NCBI RefSeq assembly: GCF_003205615.1
Contig: NZ_PYBV01000003.1
Coordinates: 189,135-253,134, forward strand
Length of the DNA stretch: 64,000 nt
From: Micromonospora arborensis
Lineage (GTDB): Bacteria > Actinomycetota > Actinomycetes > Mycobacteriales > Micromonosporaceae
Direction of reading: 5' to 3'
This document shows, in pieces, positions 1-9,002 of this stretch; within the stretch, counting starts at the first letter, position 1; each line of letters starts with the position of its first letter. A program made the translations under genes and the position numbers. The notes under the pieces were generated by a model, which was given only the letters and a program-made list of their open reading frames with translations, made no database searches and was not told the DNA's origin.

Positions 1-1038
1 CAGGAGGTTGTGCGCTCCCACCTGCAGGTCGCCGGTGGCGGTCAACATGCCGGGGCCGATGCCGAGCAGTGGTGACTCGCCCCAGGACGACAACGCGTAC
101 GGCCAGATGTACAGCCGTCCGGACAGGTCCCCGGTGGCCCGGCCCGCGAAGTAGCCGTCGAGCCAGAGCATCTCGGAGCCGAGCAGCCGGTAGAGACCGA
201 GCGGCACCCCGATGAGGACGATGGGCACCACGACGACAGCCAACGCCCGGGCCAGCCGCGCCGCCACCGTACTCAACAGCAGGTAGCCGAGACCGACCAC
301 GATCGCGATCAGCGCGCCTCTCGTCCCGGTGAGGATCACTCCCCAGAACAGGACGGCCGCCGCCGCGGCGATGCCGAGCATCTCGATCTTCGTCGAGGGA
401 CGTAGCAGCAGCAGTATGCCGGCGAGTGCGACGCCGGCCGCGAGACTGTACGCGGTGTAGTTGTAGTTGACTCCCTCGATGCCGTACCGGATCGAGAAGT
501 CCAGCACCGAGTCGCGGGCCTTCAGCGAGTTGGGGATGGGATTGTCGATCAGCTTGACGGTGGTGGCGACGCAGCCGGCCAGGAAGGCGTAGCCGACCGC
601 GAAGAGCGCCAGACGGGTGCGGACGACGTGGCGGACGGCGATGAAGATGACGCAGGCCGTCCCGTACAGATAGCCCATGCGGGTCGCGGCGTCGAAGTCC
701 GCCGCCCAGAACAGCGTGACGCAGACCCACAGCCCGGTGGCGGCGGCCAGCAGGTCGGGTGGGAGGAGCCGAGGAGTCCGACCACTCACCAGGATGGCCA
801 GCACGGCCGCGGCGGCGCCGTAGCGGTTCGTGGCGCTGGTGGCCCACTGGCTGGCGAAGGCGATCGCGCAGACGACCACGAGCCCGGGCATGTGCCGCGC
901 CGTCAGGGATTGGTCCCCGGGCGCGGGCGTTGCCCCGACCGGGTGGCGTCCGGCGGCCCGGCTGGTCGCGGCGCGGGCCCCGGCCAGGGAGGGCGTGAGG
1001 GCGTGGCGTCCTTCGCGAACGGGCAGGACCGCTGTCAC
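1..1038 (-). CDS. O-antigen ligase/polymerase-like membrane protein (3' part beyond window)
   Basis: Reading the minus strand gives a frame that is open to the left edge, so the C-terminus is missing. It encodes a hydrophobic, multi-spanning protein with features of the O-antigen ligase/polymerase (Wzy_C/WaaL) family: a TGTRGA stretch after a membrane segment, and a GIGPGM...GAHNLL stretch at the edge that resembles the conserved periplasmic loop. It would polymerise or ligate lipid-linked glycan outside the membrane, which fits the neighbouring glycan genes. The start is uncertain. GTG 1038 is used here; TTG 1122 lies upstream in frame and ATG 891 begins just before the first hydrophobic segment. 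It is divergent from the glycosyltransferase at 1278. Confidence 0.75.
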   Translation of the reverse strand, partial: MTAVLPVREGRHALTPSLAGARAATSRAAGRHPVGATPAPGDQSLTARHMPGLVVVCAIAFASQWATSATNRYGAAAAVLAILVSGRTPRLLPPDLLAAATGLWVCVTLFWAADFDAATRMGYLYGTACVIFIAVRHVVRTRLALFAVGYAFLAGCVATTVKLIDNPIPNSLKARDSVLDFSIRYGIEGVNYNYTAYSLAAGVALAGILLLLRPSTKIEMLGIAAAAAVLFWGVILTGTRGALIAIVVGLGYLLLSTVAARLARALAVVVVPIVLIGVPLGLYRLLGSEMLWLDGYFAGRATGDLSGRLYIWPYALSSWGESPLLGIGPGMLTATGDLQVGAHNLL

Positions 1039-1277
1039 CTCAGCCGTCCCGGGATCGTCGCGAGCGTCGCCACGGTCGTCGTCCTGTCCAACATTCGTCG
1101 CCTTCCTCAAGCCCGCCGTCAAACCACCATAAGGCCATGCAACCCATCAAAATGGAAAAGGCGCACATTCCTGATTGGTCTGACGGCTCCGCCTGCATAA
1201 CCATCGGCCGTCGCCAAGGGTTATTGCTCCGAGGCGGTCGTGCAGGACGCACCGCTCTGCCCCGGGGGAGTGTCGCC

Positions 1278-2576
1278 ATGTCCGACGATCGGATCCTGCG
1301 GGTCGCACTGCTCGGGTTCACCCTGCCCGACGACGTGCTGAGGCGGGTGATGGCCGGTGACGCCACGCACGCCACCCAGACCCACACCTTCGCCTGGGCC
1401 GTGGTCAACGGCCTGCGCGACGCCGGATGCGCGGTACGTCTGCTCTCCGCCGCGCCGGTGTCGAACTACCCGCGCAACCGTCGGCTCCGGTTTCGCGCCA
1501 GCCGGTTCCACCACGACGGCGTCGACGGCCAGCAACTCGGCTTCCTGAACGTCCTGGGGATCAAGCACCTCAGCCGGTTCTTCTCCGCCTGGTGGCACGG
1601 CGGTCGGTCGACCAGACGGGAGCCGGTCGACGTCCTCCTGGTCCACGGCGTGCACACGCCGTTCCTCTGGTGTGGGCTGGCGCTGGCCCGCCTGCGCGGC
1701 ATTGCGGTGGTGCCGATCCTCACCGACCCCCCGGGAGTGGGGCAGCCGGGGGAGGGGCGTGCGGTGCGGCTGCTGCGCGGGCTCGACGTGGCGCTGGTCC
1801 GGGCGGCCCTGAAGCGCTGCTCGGGGGTGATCGCCCTGACGCTTCCGCTCGCCGAGGACTTCGCCCCGGGGCGCCCCCGGCTCATCATGGAGGGCATCTG
1901 CACCCCGCCACCGGTGGGCGGCCCTCGACCGCAGGCCGACAGCGGAACCCGCGAGATCATCTATGCCGGCGGACTGAGCCACGCGTACGGGGTGGACCGC
2001 CTGGTGGAAGCGTTTCGTGGGCTGCCCGACCCCGACCTGCGGCTGTCCGTCTTCGGTCGCGGCGAACTCGAACCGTGGCTCCGCGAGCAGGTGTCCGCCG
2101 ACCCGCGGATCGCCCCACCGCAACTGCTCGACCGTGCCCGGCTCGGGCAACGCCTGGCCGGCGCGGCGGTGCTGGTCAACCCCCGCCCCGTCGACCAGTA
2201 CTTCGTCCCGTACTCGTTCCCCTCGAAGATCATCGAATATCTCGCGAACGGCGTGCCGGTGGTGTCGACGATCCTGCCGGGCATCCCCGACGACTACCGG
2301 CCGTACCTGGTCTACGCCGCGACGGACACGGCCGCGGGGCTGCGCGCGGCGATCGAGCGGGTTCTCGGCATGCCGGCGGTCGAGGCCGCGGCCCTCGGAG
2401 CGGCGGGACGCGACTTCGTCGTGCAGACCCGCAACCGTGCCGTGCAGGGTCAACGGATGCGTGGCTTCCTGGCCGGGCTCGTCGACGGGTCCGCCCCGCA
2501 CGCGATGACGGCGCAGCGGTCCGGCACCGGCCGGGACACCGAGTCTCGCGCTGTCGCCGGCCGATCCGACCGCTGA
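1278..2576 (+). CDS. Glycosyltransferase family 4-like
   Basis: This 432-aa cytoplasmic glycosyltransferase has a two-Rossmann layout. The N-terminal half carries a substrate-side domain, and the C-terminal half begins with IIYAGGLSHAYGVDRLVEAF and carries the donor-site signature PSKIIEYLANGVPVVST, typical of GT4 (GT-B fold). It probably adds one sugar of the repeat unit made by this locus; donor and acceptor cannot be read from sequence. ATG 1278 is chosen because GGGGGAG lies 7 nt upstream; the frame stays open to 1137 but without family similarity. About 130 nt separate it from capE. Confidence 0.85.
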   Translation: MSDDRILRVALLGFTLPDDVLRRVMAGDATHATQTHTFAWAVVNGLRDAGCAVRLLSAAPVSNYPRNRRLRFRASRFHHDGVDGQQLGFLNVLGIKHLSRFFSAWWHGGRSTRREPVDVLLVHGVHTPFLWCGLALARLRGIAVVPILTDPPGVGQPGEGRAVRLLRGLDVALVRAALKRCSGVIALTLPLAEDFAPGRPRLIMEGICTPPPVGGPRPQADSGTREIIYAGGLSHAYGVDRLVEAFRGLPDPDLRLSVFGRGELEPWLREQVSADPRIAPPQLLDRARLGQRLAGAAVLVNPRPVDQYFVPYSFPSKIIEYLANGVPVVSTILPGIPDDYRPYLVYAATDTAAGLRAAIERVLGMPAVEAAALGAAGRDFVVQTRNRAVQGQRMRGFLAGLVDGSAPHAMTAQRSGTGRDTESRAVAGRSDR

Positions 2577-2705
2577 CCAGTGGACCGTTTGCCTGGAATG
2601 CAATTTTTGCCACGACCCGGGGTTCGATAGCTCGTTGACCCGAGCGAGTGCGTCCGGCCATCCCAGCGCCGGACTTTTTCTTGATCATGAACGAACGGAG
2701 TGGTT

Positions 2706-3746
2706 GTGAGCGCTGTGCCTGCCGGTTGCCGGGTCTTGATCACCGGCGGTACCGGATCCTTTGGACGGACGATGACCCGTCGCCTGCTCGACGGCGATGT
2801 CGGCGAGGTCCGGGTGTTGAGCCGGGACGAGGCCAAGCAGGACGCCATGCGGCGACAACTCGGGGACGACCGGGTGCGCTACCTGGTCGGCGACACCCGG
2901 GACGCCGACTCGGTGCTTCGCGCCACCCGCGACGTCGACTACGTCTTCCACGCCGCCGCGCTCAAGCAGGTGCCCTCCTGTGAGTTCTTTCCGCTGGAGG
3001 CAGTGCGTACCAACATCCTGGGCAGCGGCAACGTCATCGAGGCCGCGGAGCGCAACGGGGTCGGCTCGGTCGTGGTGCTCAGCACGGACAAGGCCGTGCA
3101 CCCGATCAACGCGATGGGGATGAGCAAGGCGCTGATGGAGAAGGTGGCCCAGGCGTACGCCCGTAACAACCCGCGCAGTCGGACCGTCGTCTCCTGCGTC
3201 CGGTACGGCAACGTCATGTACTCCCGCGGCTCGGTGATCCCCCTCTTCGTGGAGCAGATCAAGGCCGGCCGCGCCCCGACGGTCACCGACCCGACGATGA
3301 CCCGGTTCCTCATGTCCCTGGCCGACTCCGTCGACCTGGTCGAGCACGCGTTCCAGCACGCCCGGCCCGGGGACATCTTCATCCGCAAGGCCGCGGCGAG
3401 CACCGTCGGCGACCTCGCCGAGGCGGTGTGCGAACTCTTCGACGCGCCGTCGAAGATCGAGTCCATCGGCGTGCGGCACGGCGAGAAGCACCACGAGACC
3501 CTCGCCAGCCGCGAGGAGCTGGCGCAGGCGGAGGACTTCGGCGAGTTCTACCGGGTGCCGGTCGACGCGCGGGATCTCAACTACGCGCTCTACGTCTCCG
3601 AGGGGGGCCTGGGCGAGACGCCTGCTGAGGAGTTCAACTCCGCGAACGCGCGGCGGCTGGACGTACCGCAGATCGTGCAGCTGCTGCAGACGCTGCCCGA
3701 GATCCGGGCCGAGCTGGCGCTGCGCGACCCGGTGCTGTCGTGCTGA
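2706..3746 (+). CDS. capE: CapE-like UDP-GlcNAc 4,6-dehydratase/5-epimerase
   Basis: This 346-aa short-chain dehydrogenase has an N-terminal NAD-binding GGTGSFG motif, a DYVFHAAALKQVPSCE stretch and the modified catalytic motif MGMSKALMEK (Met-x3-Lys instead of Tyr-x3-Lys). That motif is seen in the FlaA1/PseB/CapE group of inverting 4,6-dehydratases. In the CapE pathway the enzyme converts UDP-GlcNAc to a 4-keto-6-deoxy sugar epimerised at C5, the first step to UDP-L-FucNAc. GTG 2706 is preferred over GTG 2700 because GGAG at 2697-2700 is correctly spaced. The stop overlaps the capF start by 7 nt, so translation is coupled. The neighbouring capF and capG make the assignment firm; PseB-like use of the product is also possible. 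Confidence 0.9.
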   Translation: MSAVPAGCRVLITGGTGSFGRTMTRRLLDGDVGEVRVLSRDEAKQDAMRRQLGDDRVRYLVGDTRDADSVLRATRDVDYVFHAAALKQVPSCEFFPLEAVRTNILGSGNVIEAAERNGVGSVVVLSTDKAVHPINAMGMSKALMEKVAQAYARNNPRSRTVVSCVRYGNVMYSRGSVIPLFVEQIKAGRAPTVTDPTMTRFLMSLADSVDLVEHAFQHARPGDIFIRKAAASTVGDLAEAVCELFDAPSKIESIGVRHGEKHHETLASREELAQAEDFGEFYRVPVDARDLNYALYVSEGGLGETPAEEFNSANARRLDVPQIVQLLQTLPEIRAELALRDPVLSC

Positions 3747-4864
3747 GGCTCGCGGTCACCGGCGCCGGGGGTTTCCTCGGCTGGCACGTGCGTGTCCTGG
3801 CCCGGGCGCTCGGGTGGCCCGAGCCGGTGGTGATCAGCCGTGGGGACCTGTTCGACGAGGCGGCGCTCGCCGCCCGGCTGGACGGCGTCGACCGCGTGTT
3901 GCACCTGGCCGGCGTCAACCGGGGCGACCCGGTCGAGGTGGCCACCGCCAACGTCGACCTCGCCGCCGCGTTGGCCCGTGGGCTGCGCCGGTGCGGCACA
4001 CCGCCGGGCGCGGTCGTCTTCGCCAACTCGGTGCAGGCCGGCAACTGCACGCCGTACGGCGATGCGAAGGCCGTCGCCGCGGCCACCCTCGCGGCGGCGC
4101 GACCCGACCTGATCGACGTACTGCTGCCGAACCTGTACGGCGAACACGGCCGGCCGCACTACAACTCGGTGGTGGCCACGTTCTGCCGACTGCTCGCCGA
4201 GGGTCGTACGCCGCAGGTGCACGAGGACCGGCAGATGGAGCTGGTGCACGTCACCGACGCCGCAGCCCGGCTGCTCGGGGTCCCGGCGGACGGCTCCTGG
4301 GACCCGTCGATGCCGATGTTGCGGATCGGCGTACGCGAACTCGCCAACCGGTTGGCCGCCTTCGCCGACATCTACCGCAACGGGGAGATCCCGCGCCTGG
4401 TCGACCGACACGACGTGCGGCTGTTCAACACCTACCGGTCGCAGTGCTTTCCGGAGCACTACCCGCTCCCGCTGCCCCGGCACACCGATGCACGCGGTGA
4501 GCTGGTCGAGGCGGTGCGGGCGCACGGGACGGCCGGGCAGACGTTCTGTTCCACCACCCGTCCCGGCATCGCCCGGGGTGAGCACTTCCACCTGGCGAAG
4601 GTGGAGCGGTTCGTGGTGCTGCGCGGCAGCGCCGAGATCAGCCTGCGGCGGGTCAGCGAGGACACGGTGGTCCGGTTCCAGGTCAGCGGGGATGAACCCG
4701 TGGTGGTGGACATGCCGACCATGTGGGCACACAAGATCGTCAACACTGGGTCGGACGAACTCTTCACCCTCTTCTGGGTCAACGAGCTGTTCGACCCGGC
4801 CCGCCCCGACACCTATCCGGAGCGGGTGGAGGCGGTCGAGCCGGTCCCGGCGGTACTGGCATGA
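3740..4864 (+). CDS. capF: CapF-like bifunctional epimerase/reductase with C-terminal cupin
   Basis: This 374-aa protein has the CapF two-domain layout. Residues ~1-250 are an NAD(P)-binding SDR with GAGGFLG at the N-terminus and a YGDAK (Tyr-x3-Lys) catalytic pair. Residues ~250-370 are a cupin with GEHFHLAKVERFVVLRG and WAHKIVN, supplying likely metal-binding His and Glu. In the family, the cupin epimerises C3 and the SDR reduces C4 to give UDP-2-acetamido-2,6-dideoxy-L-talose. It starts at GTG 3740 inside the end of capE and is followed 30 nt later by capG. Confidence 0.9.
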   Translation: MLRLAVTGAGGFLGWHVRVLARALGWPEPVVISRGDLFDEAALAARLDGVDRVLHLAGVNRGDPVEVATANVDLAAALARGLRRCGTPPGAVVFANSVQAGNCTPYGDAKAVAAATLAAARPDLIDVLLPNLYGEHGRPHYNSVVATFCRLLAEGRTPQVHEDRQMELVHVTDAAARLLGVPADGSWDPSMPMLRIGVRELANRLAAFADIYRNGEIPRLVDRHDVRLFNTYRSQCFPEHYPLPLPRHTDARGELVEAVRAHGTAGQTFCSTTRPGIARGEHFHLAKVERFVVLRGSAEISLRRVSEDTVVRFQVSGDEPVVVDMPTMWAHKIVNTGSDELFTLFWVNELFDPARPDTYPERVEAVEPVPAVLA

Positions 4865-4894
4865 CGGAGGGGTTGGCGTGACGGAGGGAGTGGT

Positions 4895-6019
4895 ATGACC
4901 AGGGTAATGACGGTGGTCGGCACCCGGCCGGAGATCATCCGGCTGGCCCGGGTCCTGGACCGGCTCGACCGGACCGTGGACCACGTCCTCGTCCACACCG
5001 GCCAGAACTGGGACCGGTCCCTCTCGGACGTCTTCTTCACCGAGCTGCGGCTGCGCCAACCGGACCGGTTCCTCCGGGTGGACACGTCCTCGCTCGGTCG
5101 GGTGCTCGGCGGGGTGCTGATCGGGATGGAGCAGGCGATCGAGGAGGTGCGCCCCGACGCCCTGCTGGTGCTCGGCGACACCAACAGCTGCATCGCCGCG
5201 CTGATGGCCCGCCGCATGCGGGTGCCGGTCTACCACATGGAGGCGGGCAACCGCTGCTTCGACCTCAACGTGCCGGAGGAGACCAACCGGCGGATGGTCG
5301 ACCACGTCGCCGACTTCAACCTCGTCTACACCGAGCACGCCCGACGCAATCTGCTGGCCGAAGGGTTGCACCCCCGTCGGATCCTGCACACCGGCTCCCC
5401 GATGCGGGAGGTCCTGGAGCACTACCGGGAAGGCGTCGAACGGTCCACGATCCTCGACCAGCTCGGGCTCACCGCCGGCGACTACTTCGTGGTGAGCGCC
5501 CACCGGGAGGAGACCGTCGACCGACCGGACCGGCTGCGTCGACTGCTGGACTGCCTGCGGGCGGTCCGGGACACCTGGGGGCTGCCGGTGCTGGTGTCGA
5601 CCCACCCCCGTACCCGCAAACGGCTGGAGGCGCTGACCGAGGACGCGCTCGCCCTCGACGGCATCGCCTTCCACGAGCCGTTCGGGCTGCTCGACTACGT
5701 GCGGCTGCAGAGCCGGGCCCGGTGCACCCTCTCCGACAGCGGCACCATCAGCGAGGAATCGGCAATTCTCGGGTTCCCGGCGGTGACACTGCGAGAGTCG
5801 ATCGAACGCCCGGAGGCGCTGGACGCCGGCGGCATCGTGATGACCGGGCTGGACCCGGACGGCGTGCTGGAGGCGATCCGGGTGGTGGTCGACCAGGTCG
5901 CCGCCGATGGCGTTCCCTGCCCGGCCGACTACCAGGTCCCCGACACCTCACGACGAGTGGTCGACTTCATCCTCTCCACCGTCCGCCGGCACCACGACTG
6001 GGCCGGCATCCGGCGCTGA
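4895..6019 (+). CDS. capG: CapG-like UDP-sugar 2-epimerase (non-hydrolysing)
   Basis: This 374-aa member of the UDP-GlcNAc 2-epimerase family (GT-B-like fold) opens with VVGTRPEIIRLA and later has LVLGDTNS, HMEAGNRCFD and the nucleotide-binding stretch SDSGTISEESAI. In the CapE-CapF-CapG route this enzyme inverts C2 of the talo-sugar to give UDP-N-acetyl-L-fucosamine, the activated donor. Gene order and the small gaps (7-nt overlap, then 30 nt) support a single operon with capE and capF. GGAGGG lies 6-11 nt upstream of ATG 4895. A plain WecB-type ManNAc role is less likely because the two partner genes are present. Confidence 0.88.
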   Translation: MTRVMTVVGTRPEIIRLARVLDRLDRTVDHVLVHTGQNWDRSLSDVFFTELRLRQPDRFLRVDTSSLGRVLGGVLIGMEQAIEEVRPDALLVLGDTNSCIAALMARRMRVPVYHMEAGNRCFDLNVPEETNRRMVDHVADFNLVYTEHARRNLLAEGLHPRRILHTGSPMREVLEHYREGVERSTILDQLGLTAGDYFVVSAHREETVDRPDRLRRLLDCLRAVRDTWGLPVLVSTHPRTRKRLEALTEDALALDGIAFHEPFGLLDYVRLQSRARCTLSDSGTISEESAILGFPAVTLRESIERPEALDAGGIVMTGLDPDGVLEAIRVVVDQVAADGVPCPADYQVPDTSRRVVDFILSTVRRHHDWAGIRR

Positions 6020-6038
6020 TCCGCCCGTACGTCACCGT

Positions 6039-6069
6039 GCCGGGTTCGGTCGCCACGACCGAACCCGGC
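6039..6069. terminator. Bidirectional terminator-like hairpin between capG and flippase
   Basis: There is a perfect 14-bp inverted repeat (arms 6039-6052 and 6056-6069, CCA loop) between the convergent ends of capG and the flippase gene. It starts 20 nt after the capG stop and ends 20 nt before the opposing stop. No T-run follows, as is common for actinobacterial terminators. Confidence 0.75.
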
Positions 6070-6088
6070 CGTTGTCGCGGCTGCGGGG

Positions 6089-7468
6089 TCAGCCGCGGGT
6101 CTCGCCCGGCGCCGACGCGCCGATCATCTGCGGAACCGCGGGCAGACCAGTCGCCGACCCGTCGGCCGGCCCGAAGAACCACGTCGACAGCCGGCCCTGC
6201 CGGCGCAGGAGGGCCAGGCCCAGCACCGCGCCGGTGAGCACCTCGGCGGCGAGGGTGGCGGTGGCCGCTCCGGTCGGACCCGCCAGCGGCACCGCCGCGA
6301 GAGCCAGCGGGGTGATCAGAGCGGCGTTCAGCAACATGATCCGGGTCGCCTGCCGGTACCTCGCGTCGCCGATCTGATTCAGCGTCACCGCCCGGACGAG
6401 CGTCAGGAAGGGAAGTGCGACGGCCAGGAGTACCAGCCACAACGCCGGACCGTGCGGGGGGAGTCGGAGCAGATCGCCGACGATCCACGGGGCGGCGACG
6501 GCGCTCACCACCGCGATCACCAGGGCGCCGAGCAGGGCGAACCGTTCCCCCTGTCGACCCTCGTTGACGTTCCCGAGGCCCTGCCGGCGTCGTACCCGCC
6601 CGACCAACGACACCCGCAGCGCGGCGGTCAGCACACCGGTCTGCGCCTGGTACACGCTGAACACCGCACCGAACGCCCCCATCACCTGCGGTGTGACCAG
6701 CAGCGACAGCAGGACCGTCGTCATCCGCCCACCCCAGTACTCGGCAATGCTGTACGTGAACAGGTGACGGTTCATCCGGAACGCGGAGAAAGCTCGCCGC
6801 GGTGACAACTCGGCCAGGAAGCGGGGGCGCAGCCAGGATCGTCTCCCGAGGAACGCTTCGGCGGCCAGGAACTGGATGAGCGCCGCGGTCAGCAGCGCGC
6901 TGCTGAGGTGCCCCCCGAGGGCGATCAGCACCAGAGCCGGGATCTTGCACCCGCAGACGACCACCGCGGTGCTGACGAACCGCAGTTCGCGGGCCAGATC
7001 CCCGAGCTGGAAGTTGGCGTGGTGGTTGCCGATGGCCACCAGGGCGATCGACAGCATGGTCGGCCACTCGTAGCCGGAACGGCTGTACAACGATCCGATG
7101 GCGACGGTGCCGAGCAGCAGGCACGGCAGTGTCACGAACACCCACTGGCTGCGCACCGCCCGGCGCTGCTCGGCATCCCCGCTGATGTAGAGCAGGGGAG
7201 AGCCGCCGGCCACGACGATGGCCACCAGGGACAGGGCCGCCGTGACCGCGACGTACGCCGCGATCTCGTCGGTCTGGCCGTGGCGTGCGCTCCACGCGAG
7301 CAGGGCGGCGTTCAGCAGCCCGTTCAGCAGGTTCGTGGAGGAGGCGACCAGCGAGTGCCGGGTCGACGATGTGATCTGGCGCGGGCGACGGCGCCTCGGC
7401 GGCGGTGCCTCGCCGAACGGTGGTGACCACCGGAACGAGCCGGGCTGCGTGTCGCCCGCACCTCTCAC
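6089..7468 (-). CDS. Wzx-like polysaccharide flippase / MATE-type exporter
   Basis: This is a strongly hydrophobic protein of about 459 aa with roughly 12 membrane segments and short basic loops, laid out like MOP-superfamily flippases that move lipid-linked oligosaccharide across the membrane. Examples of segments are around VTAALSLVAIVVAGG and TTVLLSLLVTPQVMGAFGAVF. The family is diverged and no strong motif is expected. GTG 7468 is chosen because it lies 16 nt after the stop of the upstream glycosyltransferase; the frame extends to 7573 as a polar tail overlapping that gene. Its position as last gene of the minus-strand glycan operon, together with the PglC-type transferase, supports a repeat-unit export role. 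Confidence 0.75.
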   Translation of the reverse strand: MRGAGDTQPGSFRWSPPFGEAPPPRRRRPRQITSSTRHSLVASSTNLLNGLLNAALLAWSARHGQTDEIAAYVAVTAALSLVAIVVAGGSPLLYISGDAEQRRAVRSQWVFVTLPCLLLGTVAIGSLYSRSGYEWPTMLSIALVAIGNHHANFQLGDLARELRFVSTAVVVCGCKIPALVLIALGGHLSSALLTAALIQFLAAEAFLGRRSWLRPRFLAELSPRRAFSAFRMNRHLFTYSIAEYWGGRMTTVLLSLLVTPQVMGAFGAVFSVYQAQTGVLTAALRVSLVGRVRRRQGLGNVNEGRQGERFALLGALVIAVVSAVAAPWIVGDLLRLPPHGPALWLVLLAVALPFLTLVRAVTLNQIGDARYRQATRIMLLNAALITPLALAAVPLAGPTGAATATLAAEVLTGAVLGLALLRRQGRLSTWFFGPADGSATGLPAVPQMIGASAPGETRG

Positions 7469-7484
7469 CGCTCGCCCCGGACCA

Positions 7485-8846
7485 TCACCGTCTCCTGTTC
7501 CCACGCGCGATCCTGCCCCGCCGGGCCGCAGTGGCGAGCAGGTCGGCGAGGACCGGGGCGTTGCTCGCCTCACTCATGTGGTTCAGGTAGTACTGGCGTC
7601 CCGCCTCGCCCATGGCCCGCAGTCGGTGCCGTGGCGTGGCCCGGGCCGACCGGATCACCGCGGCCAGGGCCTCGGCGTCTCCCGGCGGCGCGGCGAAGCC
7701 GGCCTGGGCGTCTCGCGCGATGCGCCCCACGTCACCGGGCGCGCAGGCGAGCATGGGCTGACCACAGGCGAGGATGGACTGGGTCTTGCTGGGCAGGGTG
7801 ATCCGGAACAGCGGCTCGTCCGCGAGGGAGATCAGATTGAGGTCGGCGACCGCCATGCGGGCAGCCATGCGATCCGGCGGGACCGGATCGAGGAAGTGGA
7901 CGCTGCCCAGCCGATCGCGCGTCGCCTGGGCGACCAGCCTGTCCTTCTCCACACCGTCGCCGACCAGGACGAGGTGCACGTCCGGTGTGTCGCGCAGCCG
8001 TGCCATGGCGTCGACCACGACGTCGAGTCGCTGTGCCGCGCCGAGGTTGCCCCCGTACATCAGCAGGAAGTCGTCGTCGGTCAGACCCAGGCGTTGCCGC
8101 AGACCGGGTTCGGGTTCGGTCGGCTGCATGATCTTCTCGTCGGCCCAGATGTAGACCAGCGAAACCTTCTCGGCCGGTACGCCCCGCTCGATGACGATGT
8201 CCCGTAGCCCCGGCGTAGGAACTGTCACGTGGTCGGCCCACCGGTAGGTCCGGTCGGTGAAGCGGGTCAGCACCGCCTCGGCGATGCGCCGGGTCGGCCC
8301 CTCGGTGAGGAAACCGGTCGCGAACACGTTGTCCGGCCACAGGTCGATCACCATGGTCACGTACGGCGTCCGCCACCGCAGTTTCGCCATCATGGCCGCC
8401 GCGGTGGCGGTCACCGGCGACGAATACACCAGAGCCACGTCCGTGTCCCGCAACACGCTGGCGCCGAGCAGCGAGGAGGAAGCCGCCCAACTCGCGTAGT
8501 TCGCGACCCGGCCGAGCGCCGACCGGTCGTGGCTCGGATAGAGCGGCGTGCGGAGAACCCGCATCCCGTCCTGCACCTCAAGGCTGCGGCGCCGCGCCGA
8601 GTAGCCCTCGTACACGATGCCCCTCGGGTAGTTCGGCACGCCGGTGAGCACATCGGTGTCGAAGCCCTGGTGGCGCAGCGACGAGGTGAAACGTTCGGCG
8701 AGGGCGGCGGGCTCCGGAGGGAACCACTGGCTCACCAGGGTGACCCGGTCGCGCCGGTCGCTCTTCACGTCCGGACCCTTCGACGGTCGAGCGGGGCCAG
8801 ACGCCGAACCTGTTGGCACCTGATCGCCTTGATCGAGGTCACCCAT
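7485..8846 (-). CDS. Glycosyltransferase family 4, WbuB-like
   Basis: This 453-aa GT-B enzyme opens, after a ~30-aa polar leader, with VTLVSQWFPPEPAALAERF and has TGVPNYPRGIVYEGY, a combination typical of the WbuB/WcaI group. E. coli WbuB is known as an L-FucNAc transferase, and the UDP-L-FucNAc genes lie only a few kb away, so use of that donor is a reasonable inference. The donor site includes LMYGGNLGAAQRLDVVVDAM and LPSKTQSILACGQPMLACAPGD. ATG 8846 is preceded by an AGAGGGAA ribosome site; GTG 8768 is an alternative that removes the leader. Confidence 0.87.
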   Translation of the reverse strand: MGDLDQGDQVPTGSASGPARPSKGPDVKSDRRDRVTLVSQWFPPEPAALAERFTSSLRHQGFDTDVLTGVPNYPRGIVYEGYSARRRSLEVQDGMRVLRTPLYPSHDRSALGRVANYASWAASSSLLGASVLRDTDVALVYSSPVTATAAAMMAKLRWRTPYVTMVIDLWPDNVFATGFLTEGPTRRIAEAVLTRFTDRTYRWADHVTVPTPGLRDIVIERGVPAEKVSLVYIWADEKIMQPTEPEPGLRQRLGLTDDDFLLMYGGNLGAAQRLDVVVDAMARLRDTPDVHLVLVGDGVEKDRLVAQATRDRLGSVHFLDPVPPDRMAARMAVADLNLISLADEPLFRITLPSKTQSILACGQPMLACAPGDVGRIARDAQAGFAAPPGDAEALAAVIRSARATPRHRLRAMGEAGRQYYLNHMSEASNAPVLADLLATAARRGRIARGNRRR

Positions 8847-9002
8847 GACGTTCCCTCTTCTCTTCGCGTGGGTCCGCTGCCGGACGCGACGTCAGCGCGG
8901 ACCAGGTCGGGATTCAAGGGCAGGCGGAGTCGCCGGGCCTGCCGGGTGCGCGCCGTCGACGAGGTCGTCGAGGAGGCCGACCGGTGGCGCGGTCCGTCGT
9001 GG

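Noticed and set aside
1198..1203. Promoter for the GT4 gene (TTGGTC at 1175, TAACCA at 1198)
   Set aside because: Spacing of 17 nt is right but both boxes are weak, so it is not called.
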